Source: CAZFBA01 sp964517135 (GTDB lineage Bacteria > Cyanobacteriota > Vampirovibrionia > JBFMGH01). From it: a DNA stretch of 15,642 bases. The position numbers and the translations under genes are program-made. The notes below the pieces were generated by a model. The model made no database searches. It was not told where the DNA came from and saw only the letters and a program-made list of their open reading frames with translations. Shown here piece after piece: positions 7,697-14,600 of this stretch (positions are counted from its first letter, which is position 1; each line of letters starts with the position of its first letter). The DNA is taken from contig CAZFBA010000060.1 of the NCBI GenBank assembly GCA_964517135.1, positions 1 to 15,642 of the forward strand. The letters are read 5' to 3'.

Positions 7697-8941
7697 CTAT
7701 TTGACTGAGCGATAGGCGGCAATGTGCTGCGGGTTCACTGATAACCAGGTGAAAGATGAACCACCTTCTACCTTTGGAATACTGGTTACGAAGGTACCGC
7801 CGTATCTGCCTCTTGAGAAGCTGACTAAGTTCTGTTCAGCAAGCTTCTGTAAAGCCTTTCTGATTGTATTGGAGCTGACATTTAATTGATCAGCTAATTT
7901 GCCCATTGCGGGTAATTTATCACCAATCTGATAATTTTCTTTAATTAATGCTTTAAGATGACGTTCAACTTTTTCATAGTTGTATAATGAAGCTTCAGCA
8001 GCTGTAGCAAATATTGAAGATTCTTGTTTCGGGAAGAATTGAGCAGCAGATGGCATTCTCATAATGATTGTGCCATAACGGCCTCTTTTCGGGCTCAGAA
8101 TACCCTGATCTGCAAGGCGCTTCATTGCGTCGTGAACTGTTTTGATGGAAACTTTTAATTTTTGTGATAACTCAAAATGTGCCGGTAATTTTTGATTTAC
8201 TTCAAATTCTCTGGTGATTAATTCTTTAAGATCTCTTTCTACTTGATCTACGAGAGTATCTGTAGAAATTTCACTGGAAGCCATTTCTTCTTCACGGCTG
8301 ATTATAGGCACTTCTCTTAAAATCCAGTTGGCTTTGTTGCCACGGCAGCCTTTGCTGTCAATAACACCTATAGAAGCAAGGTGTTCTAAAGCCAGTCTGG
8401 TTGTATTAGGTGCACTGCCGATTTCTTTAGCAAGTTCTCTTGAAGAAGGTAATGCATCACCGGCCTGAATGCTGTTGTTAACAATATAATTCTTAATGGC
8501 GACGATAGCGATATCTCTTTTAGATGTTTGTTTTCTTAAATCATTTTCTTTTACATCGTTGATATCACGAATCATAGTGCCGATTCTTTGTTTGGATTCT
8601 ACGTAGCCTTTGTCTTCAATGTATCTGATAGCGTTCTGAACGGTACCTACGCTGACACCTAAAAATTGAGCGATTTCCTGTTTTCTTGGCAGTAAGTTAC
8701 CTGCTTCAACTGTTCTGGCTTCGATAGCTAAATCAATGAAGTTAACAAGATAATCAGCAACCATATTGTCTTTGGTGCCGCTTGCATTTTTGAAATCAGG
8801 TTTTTCCTGCGGTAAATCGCTAATGGTTAATCTTTTTAATTCTTTCTTTGCAACAATTCTTTTTGAATCTAATTCTTCTAGATGTGCCTGTTGATTGTTA
8901 ACTTTGAATTGTGATTGAAATTTTCTTTCGAATATGACCAT
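7697..8941 (-). CDS. Regulator with four tandem GntR-type winged-helix domains
   Basis: The 414-residue protein holds four GntR-like winged helix-turn-helix DNA-binding domains at about 58-126, 141-208, 227-296 and 319-388. Each shows the pattern G-x-x-LP, Leu/Ile-Ala-x-x-Leu/Ile, Val-Ser-x-x-Thr-Val-x-x-Ala and a final G-rich wing. Examples are LPRKQEIAQFLGVSVGT (84-100), LPSSRELAKEIG (164-175), LPAHFELSQKLKVSIKT (252-268) and LPAMGKLADQLNVSSNT (343-359). No FCD, UTRA or aminotransferase effector domain follows any of them, whereas ordinary GntR regulators have one winged helix plus one effector domain. The N-terminal 57 residues are charged and unassigned. GGAGG lies 8 nt upstream of the ATG, a strong ribosome site. 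Its leader holds an inverted repeat and a minicistron, which suggests autoregulation. Targets are unknown. It may bind several half-sites or bridge DNA. Confidence 0.85.
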   Translation of the reverse strand: MVIFERKFQSQFKVNNQQAHLEELDSKRIVAKKELKRLTISDLPQEKPDFKNASGTKDNMVADYLVNFIDLAIEARTVEAGNLLPRKQEIAQFLGVSVGTVQNAIRYIEDKGYVESKQRIGTMIRDINDVKENDLRKQTSKRDIAIVAIKNYIVNNSIQAGDALPSSRELAKEIGSAPNTTRLALEHLASIGVIDSKGCRGNKANWILREVPIISREEEMASSEISTDTLVDQVERDLKELITREFEVNQKLPAHFELSQKLKVSIKTVHDAMKRLADQGILSPKRGRYGTIIMRMPSAAQFFPKQESSIFATAAEASLYNYEKVERHLKALIKENYQIGDKLPAMGKLADQLNVSSNTIRKALQKLAEQNLVSFSRGRYGGTFVTSIPKVEGGSSFTWLSVNPQHIAAYRSVK

Positions 8942-8985
8942 TTTCGATCCTCCAAATTCTAACGTGTCATATTCGAACCTCCTTT
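8927..8985 (-). promoter_or_regulatory. 12-bp inverted repeat spanning the regulator's start site
   Basis: TTCGAATATGAC at 8927-8938 and its exact complement GTCATATTCGAA at 8966-8977 form a perfect 12-bp inverted repeat. The 27 nt between hold the ribosome site (GGAGG, 8953-8949) and the ATG (8941-8939). One arm covers codons 2-5 of the regulator; the other lies directly after an upstream AAAGGAGG (8985-8978) and contains the minicistron ATG. As DNA it could be an operator for the regulator itself. As RNA it would fold the ribosome site into a loop. Either reading implies autoregulation, which is inference. Confidence 0.55.
8959..8970 (-). other. Leader minicistron M-T-R-stop with its own ribosome site
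   Basis: On the minus strand GGAGG (8982-8978) is followed after 7 nt by ATG ACA CGT TAG (8970-8959), ending 17 nt before the regulator ATG. The ribosome site is better than that of most genes in the window. It may be a translated leader that couples ribosome entry to the regulator, or a ribosome standby site. No peptide function is implied. Confidence 0.4.
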
Positions 8986-9481
8986 ACTTAAACTACATTA
9001 CGAACATTTTTATTATTCCTGTCTATATTAAAACAACAATTTTTAAAAAGTTGCTAGTATTAAAAAAATAATTAATTGCTCTATTTTGCATTAAATTTAA
9101 TTTAAAACAGCCAGAATAATTGTATGACGGGGAATCAGGAGAGGACAACAAATGGGTGATTATTTTTAAAATTTTAAGAAATATTAAGTTCTACGGGTAT
9201 AACAGGTGGGCCAATTCACTTTTTGTATAAGGTTTTTGGCCGGATATTTTTTTATTAAGGTTAAAGTATTTTATTGAATAGGGCTTAGCAAGTATTGCAC
9301 ATAATATGATAAAATTAGCAGTTCAAGTTTTCGCCTGCTAGTTCAATCTATATTTTCACTTTTAAGATTTTTGAAAATCGAAACCAGAAAAATCTATCAT
9401 TCTGGCTTGAAGAAGCTAGTTGATTCAGGTTTAAAGAATTTTTACCCGAAATGTTAATTATAGCAGTATTAAAGAAACCAG
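8986..9481. other. AT-rich intergenic region between regulator and kinase-like gene
   Basis: I find no gene of normal size on either strand. It must contain the regulator's promoter (minus strand), but the A/T richness makes -35/-10 choices unreliable. One plus-strand micro-ORF stands out at 9152-9169 (ATG GGT GAT TAT TTT TAA), with AGGAGAGG ending 7 nt before it. It is a good ribosome site attached to only five codons. TAGCAG at 9316-9321 pairs with CTGCTA at 9335-9340. Nothing else is supported. Confidence 0.45.
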
Positions 9482-9543
9482 AAGAGGCTAATATTCTGCA
9501 AAACTAACGGAGTCCAGAAACTGGACTTCGGAGAGAGTCTTTT
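9482..9543 (+). repeat. Hairpin repeat, copy A (beyond the 3' end of the kinase-like gene)
   Basis: An AAGAGGCTAATATTC... block of 24 nt (9482-9505) is followed by a 10-bp stem (9508-9517 with 9521-9530, AAA loop) and then GAGAGAGTCTTTTA. The same block and tail occur at 11324-11384 in the same orientation around a different stem. AAAACT before the stem can also pair with AGTCTTTT after it if TC is bulged. It may be an RNA structure, a bidirectional terminator or a mobile/extragenic repeat. Confidence 0.65.
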
Positions 9544-9552
9544 ACAATGAGG

Positions 9553-9671
9553 CAGGAGTTATGCAGTTTATACTTAAAAGCATAGAACCCACACACCAGG
9601 ATTACTTACACGAATTTAAAATTGAAAAATTTAGTAATCAAAACTATTTAGCTTATCTTGCATAACTCCTG
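9553..9671. repeat. 119-nt segment bounded by perfect 13-bp inverted repeats
   Basis: CAGGAGTTATGCA at 9553-9565 is matched exactly by TGCATAACTCCTG at 9659-9671. The right arm abuts the TAA stop of the kinase-like gene (9674-9672, minus strand). The segment could be a very short MITE-like element, a protein-binding pair, or a long-loop hairpin at the 3' end of the kinase mRNA. No flanking target duplication was spotted. Confidence 0.55.
9561..9665 (+). CDS. Possible 34-residue small ORF
   Basis: The frame runs from ATG 9561 to TAA 9663-9665 and encodes 34 residues beginning MQFILKSIEP, with no membrane segment or known motif. GAGG ends 8 nt before the ATG; a nearer AGGAG is only 2 nt away. 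The start and stop fall inside the two arms of the 13-bp inverted repeat, so the frame may be a by-product of that element. It converges on the kinase-like gene. This is weak evidence for a real gene. Confidence 0.25.
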   Translation: MQFILKSIEPTHQDYLHEFKIEKFSNQNYLAYLA

Positions 9672-11039
9672 TTATAGATATTTATTACCCAGTAAACTCA
9701 GTGTTTCTTTATCAATAAGTATATCATCAGCAAGTATGGGAGAATTATCCAGTTCAGACTTTTGTTTTAGATTAAAATATCTTTCCATAAACCTGTAAAT
9801 ATAATCTTTGTTAATTGTACAGTATTCATTTTCTGGAGAATCCGCAGGAAACTTATGTTCTAAAATATTTAAATTCTTCAAAATAGTTGCTGCAATAACT
9901 TTTGAATTTAAAGTTAACTGTTCCAGATTTTGTAATCTTATTAGATTATTTGGCCGGGGATCTACAGCGTTTTGGGCAAATTCTATTTCTTTTGCAATGT
10001 GTTTAAGCTGAATTTTTAATATTTCTGCTTTTTTTACTTCTGTTGACGGGTTTGAATAAATTTTTGCCAGTTTATTTTCATAATTGGCTGCTTCAATATT
10101 ATTTGATTCTACAAAATATTTAGCCATAGTTTTGTTATATTGAGAAACTGAATTTAAATAATTTGTTAATTGTTCTTCTGCTTTTTTATCACCAAATTTA
10201 TATGAAATTCTGGTAAGATATGGAGCCATTGATCTTAGTTCAAAACATTCAAGGTTTGAAACCATACATGTATATGGATTTCTATATATTTCAAATAAAT
10301 TATTTTTATCCAAATTTTTTTGAATTAATTCAGGAGTCATTACATGAGCATCTCCAAAATCCAAAATAGTAGTGTGATTATTATTTAAAATTATATTTCC
10401 TTCATGCAAATCCCCGTTATATATGTTATTTTTCTCCAATTCACCAATCGTTTGCATAAGTGAATTAAAATGTATTTTATCCATAACCCGGTCATTTTTC
10501 ATTAAACGATCATAAATATTTTCACCTTCAATAAAATTTGTTATCAAATAATATCTGTTATTTAGCTGAAAAAAACTTTTAAGTTGTTGTACTCCGGGGA
10601 TATCCTTTATTAAATCCAATATTTTTGCTTCCTGTAAAATTGATTCTGTTTTATCATTTTTGGGAACTTTTATTGCTGAATCGTCAATTCTATAAACTGT
10701 TCCTGCCCAACCTTCAAATAAATTGGTGGTATTTCCTGAATTTATGGAAGATACAATATCTTTTGCATATTCTATTGTTATATTGCCATAAATAGGTTTA
10801 AAATTATTATTTGAGGTAAAAGAAATTCTGTGAGAATTTAAATTGATTCCAAAATGAATTGGATGAAATAAATGAGAAGGTATTTCATGTAAAAATTTAC
10901 CTGTAAAAATTTGATTATCATTTTCTTTGACAGGTTTCATTTTTAATGATGTGAAATTAGTAGAAGAAGAAACAGGTTTTTTTGAAGCAAAAGAAACACT
11001 GTTTATGCCAGAATTAACCAGCCCAAATGTTATTGCCAT
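9672..11039 (-). CDS. Protein-kinase-like phosphotransferase
   Basis: From ATG 11039 the protein has 455 residues. A longer frame from TTG 11090 (472 residues) has no ribosome site, while ATG 11039 has AAGGA 10 nt upstream, so the shorter form is preferred. Numbering below is from the TTG (subtract 17 for the ATG form). The kinase core is complete: glycine loop EGWAGTVY (126-133), AIK with Lys141, Glu154 in LQEAKIL, hinge YYLITNFIEG (180-189), catalytic loop NGDLHEGN (225-232, Asp227, Asn232) and DFG at 244-246. GDLH-x-GN resembles small-molecule kinases (fructosamine/aminoglycoside) and RIO/ABC1 types more than typical HRDLKxxN kinases, so the substrate may be a metabolite or a protein. Residues 260-472 form an unassigned helical region. 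The first 100 contain SVSFASKKP and ISFTSNN, a motif style echoed in the FHA-calpain protein. By eye it is more AT-rich than the operon genes, and two copies of a hairpin repeat flank it. Confidence 0.78.
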   Translation of the reverse strand: MAITFGLVNSGINSVSFASKKPVSSSTNFTSLKMKPVKENDNQIFTGKFLHEIPSHLFHPIHFGINLNSHRISFTSNNNFKPIYGNITIEYAKDIVSSINSGNTTNLFEGWAGTVYRIDDSAIKVPKNDKTESILQEAKILDLIKDIPGVQQLKSFFQLNNRYYLITNFIEGENIYDRLMKNDRVMDKIHFNSLMQTIGELEKNNIYNGDLHEGNIILNNNHTTILDFGDAHVMTPELIQKNLDKNNLFEIYRNPYTCMVSNLECFELRSMAPYLTRISYKFGDKKAEEQLTNYLNSVSQYNKTMAKYFVESNNIEAANYENKLAKIYSNPSTEVKKAEILKIQLKHIAKEIEFAQNAVDPRPNNLIRLQNLEQLTLNSKVIAATILKNLNILEHKFPADSPENEYCTINKDYIYRFMERYFNLKQKSELDNSPILADDILIDKETLSLLGNKYL

Positions 11040-11249
11040 AAAGGATTGATCCTTATAAAATTTCGGGGGAAGTAATGTGTTTTGTGCCAAGCTGCTGATT
11101 GAATAAATAATAACTGTTTTTAAGATATTAATTTTACTTAATAGAAAAATATAAAAACCAAATTATGCTAGACATTTTCTTTCATGTATATAGAATATTT
11201 CTACTAATCTAATTTTTCTTTTATAATACTGAATTGCAATCAATGTATA
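11040..11249. other. AT-rich region upstream of the kinase-like gene
   Basis: This stretch should carry the kinase gene's promoter and 5' leader (minus strand). The AAGGA ribosome site lies at 11050-11054. I see no other gene and could not choose a promoter in such A/T-rich sequence. Confidence 0.35.
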
Positions 11250-11311
11250 ATTCTGAGGGCGAAGCCCGAAAAATCCCCTACAAATAGATCCTTCACTGAG
11301 CTCAGGATAAC
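11250..11311. repeat. Pair of facing extragenic palindromic elements
   Basis: Two related sequences face each other. On the plus strand, 11250-11278 begins ATTCTGAGGGCGAAGCCCGA and contains a GGGC-GAA-GCCC stem. On the minus strand, 11311-11287 begins GTTATCCTGAGCTCAGTG and ends GAAGGATC, with a CTGAGCTCAG palindrome. Both fit a pattern I know from memory in many bacterial genomes (CATTCTGAG...GAAGAATC). They are intergenic and probably non-coding. Function is unknown. Confidence 0.5.
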
Positions 11312-11323
11312 TCAAAAGTTCTA

Positions 11324-11384
11324 AAGAGGCTAATATTCTGCAAAACTTCAGGAGTGCACTTAGTGCACTCCTGAGAGAGTTTTA
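11324..11384 (+). repeat. Hairpin repeat, copy B (upstream of the kinase-like gene)
   Basis: The 24-nt block at 11324-11347 is identical to that of copy A (9482-9505). It is followed by a perfect 11-bp stem, CAGGAGTGCAC (11349-11359) with GTGCACTCCTG (11363-11373) and a TTA loop, then AGAGAGTTTTA. The stem sequence differs from copy A while pairing is kept, including two compensatory base-pair changes. AAAACT before the stem can pair with AGTTTT after it. Confidence 0.65.
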
Positions 11385-11418
11385 TTTCGGGCTAATTCAG
11401 GAATTTAATAAACTATTA

Positions 11419-11456
11419 TCATTGCAAGAAGGGCTTTTAGTCCGACGTAACAATCC
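11419..11456 (+). repeat. Degenerate TCATTGC...CAATCC extragenic palindrome
   Basis: TCATTGCAAGAAGGGC at the left and GTCCGACGTAACAATCC at the right form an imperfect palindrome (ATTG with CAAT, GGGC with GTCC around TTTTA). It matches the widespread TCATTGCGAG...GAAGCAATCC type of intergenic element known from memory. No coding potential is seen. Confidence 0.5.
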
Positions 11457-11633
11457 AAGATAAAAGATCAGTACATAACTTAAAAATTTTTTCGATAGAT
11501 ATAAATAAAAAGATATTTATATTACTATAAGTATGTTATATGTTTTATGAGCAAAGTTTAATACAACAGGTTATTATATTTATCAATAAAAAGTGTAAAT
11601 ATTTTATATGTACTAATAATAAGGATTGTAGTA
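11457..11633 (+). promoter_or_regulatory. Extremely AT-rich leader of the adhesin gene
   Basis: This 177-nt stretch upstream of the adhesin ATG is almost all A and T. ATATAAATA (11499-11507) and TATTTATAT (11514-11522) form a 9-bp stem with a 6-nt loop. The ribosome site AAGGA is at 11621-11625, 8 nt before the ATG. The adhesin promoter is presumably here, but many overlapping TATAAT-like strings make any single choice arbitrary. Confidence 0.35.
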
Positions 11634-14600
11634 ATGTATAATACTTCAAAGACAAATTTCTTCAAGCTTATAACTGTTTTTTCTTTAGCCTATACAGTAA
11701 ATCTGGGGGTTGTTTATGCAGTAAATCTATTGCCTGATGGCAATACCAATACAAGTGTTGTTACAAATGGAAATCTAACAACTGTTACCACCACAACAAA
11801 AAGTGGCAAAAATGCCCTTAATTCTTTTGAGAAATTTATTTTAAGTAATGGTGAAAAATTAAATATGATACTGCCAGCAGGCACTGATAACCTTGTCAAT
11901 ATAGTGGGGAGTAGTGGTATCAGTATTTCAGGCGTATTGAACACTATAAAAAACAATCATGTCGGTGGTAATCTTTTCTTCATTACTCCGGGCAACATCT
12001 CAATATACAATAATGGTGTTATTAACACAGGTTCCTTTACCGTATTTAATACGACTAATGACTTTGTCAACAACTTTTTCACAGGCCCGGGAAATGTTAA
12101 TACAGATTCATTAACATCAGTGTTAAATAATACTGCACCAATTGGTGATGGTATTTTTCAGAATTCAGGTGTCATCAATACAGCAAGTAATATAAATATA
12201 AATTCCAGAGGTTTTGAAAATTATGGAACAGTACAAACTGGTGCTGTTTTTCAGGAAAACGACATTACCACAGGTGATATTGTTAACCTGAAGGGCCTGC
12301 AATCAGGGGCTGATATAGTCAACATTAATGGTGACATTGTTATTACTGCCACAAACCATATTTATAATCAAGGAGACATCATAACAGATGGTGGAAACAA
12401 CGTTAATGCTGGTGATATTTATATGGAGGCAAGAAGCATACGAACTGTTAAAGACTCTCTGCTAAGTGCAAAAGGTAAAGGAGTAAAATCAGCAGGTGGT
12501 AATATTGAATTAAACTCAGATATAAATATAGTTTTTGATATTTTCCGCTATGTTTATTTAGATAACAGGGGTGGAGATGTATCAGGCAACGCAGGAACAG
12601 TTATTGCAACCTCACCTATAATATCAAACATTGAAAGTGTTAATTTTAAGTCTTTTGCTTATAACGGAGAAAGAGGCTCTATCTTTTTTAATACCAATAA
12701 TTTTATTGCTGATAACAAAAAATTTCTCTTTAATGGGGCTAATGTAACCTTCAATGTTAACAATTTTGCTTCAATAGGATCTTTCTTTTCAACCCGTGTG
12801 ATTTCTGAACTTGACACAAAAAACAACCACGCAAATGTTGAATCAACTAACGATTCCGGTGATTTCACCATTAATAGCAGCATAATTCAATTAGAAGAGA
12901 TTAACCCTGATACTGAAATTTATACCTTTGGCAATAGTGGTTATGTTTCAGGAAATGTAACTATTAACGCTGTTGACTATCTATATATCAATGATGCTAT
13001 TATAAATTCCGGAAGTGGTGATCTGACAATCAATGCTGGTGATGTTTATAAGAATGGGCTTTTCTTTGCGCCTAAATCTATAAAAACTAAAGGAACATTT
13101 GCATCTGATTTTCTTGAAAATGAAATGGATATTGTTTCTATTAATAATGTTCATGTGGCGAATTTATCAGGGCTTCAAACTTCTGATATTCCTTTTCAAC
13201 CAGATAGTTTATTTGTTCAGGCCCCAAAAGTTGTTCTGGCCGGTGTAAATAATGTAAAAGGCAATGTTATTTTAATTGGAAAATGTGCTAACGAAGTTGT
13301 TGGCCCTCCTGATGGCAATATGGGAGTAGGACAGGTAGATATTAACAATGTTGGTGGGCCATTGAACGTTGGTGGAAATTTGTATGTACATTCAACTGGA
13401 TTAATTCGTATCTTTGGTAATATTATTACTAATGGTTGGAACTATTTTGGAGCCGAAGAATATTCTTTTGATTCTGCTGTAAACTATAAACCAGGTCCTA
13501 GTGCTCCTGCATATAACTATGGGCCCAACATTAATTCTGGCAAAGGAACATATATTGAAGGAAATGGTGGGTTTTTAGATAAAGAAATGATATTCAATGG
13601 TGAATCAGGAAAAACATTCGATAATTTTTCTGGTGCAGATGCACTCTTCCCTGATAAAAACGGAAATACCCAGAATGACTGGATAACAAATAATTTAAAA
13701 GACTTAAAAGATCTTCCGATTTTCGATCCTTCTGTTGACGATCCTTCTGTTGACGATCCTTCTGTTGATGATTCTTCTGTTAAGGATGCAAAAGATCCCA
13801 TTGATACTGAGGTACAAAAGGATCTTGAAAATGCAGAATCCAGCACAGAAGACCTTCAGGAAGGGCAAAATCCTATTGATAATGAACTGGCATTAACAGG
13901 TAACGAACCTTATGTATCTTATGATCCTGAATATGAGGTGGTTACCTATGATGATAATTTTGAAAACCCGGTCGAAACAAATGAACTGGTTGATGTCAAT
14001 AATAATAAAGACGATTTCTTTGCACAGGTTTTAACTTTTAATGTGAACGGCAAAACCTTTACATTGAAACACAATCAGGATGTCGATAGCTTTGTAGCTG
14101 AACTTTTTGAAGAACAGTTGAAGAATTTGCACGATTGGTATAATAGCGCAAATAATAAGCTTAAACAGGATATGGATAGCGGTAAAATAACACTGGAAGA
14201 GTTTCTTCAATTAAGCAAAAAATTAGATAAGCTTTATAACGAGAAACAAGCTGATATAAGTGAAAAAATAACTGATTGCAGAAATTCAATTCATTCTGGT
14301 CTTAGCAATGATGAGTCTTTGAATCATTTATTTTTTAATATTGCATTAAACCCGGATGGATATGCTAAGGAAGAACTGGTTAATATTATGGAAGTATTCT
14401 CAGCTGCTGAACAACTAACACCTTTTAGCGAAATAGCTGATAGTCTTGAGCCGGTTCAGGATGAACCACCACCCGGGATTGATCCTTCTTTGTGGGCTAA
14501 AGAAGACCCTGTTACTCCTGGTGAAGAATCAGTGCTTGACCCCGGTAAAGAAACAGTAAAAGAATATGTTGTTGTTGAAGAAGTTGTAGAATTCAAAGAT

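Noticed and set aside
9446..9508. Short plus-strand frame reaching into hairpin copy A and ending there with TAA (PEEANILQN)
   Set aside because: Only about 18 codons, no ribosome site, and copy B has no start codon in the matching frame, so conservation is better explained by the repeat.
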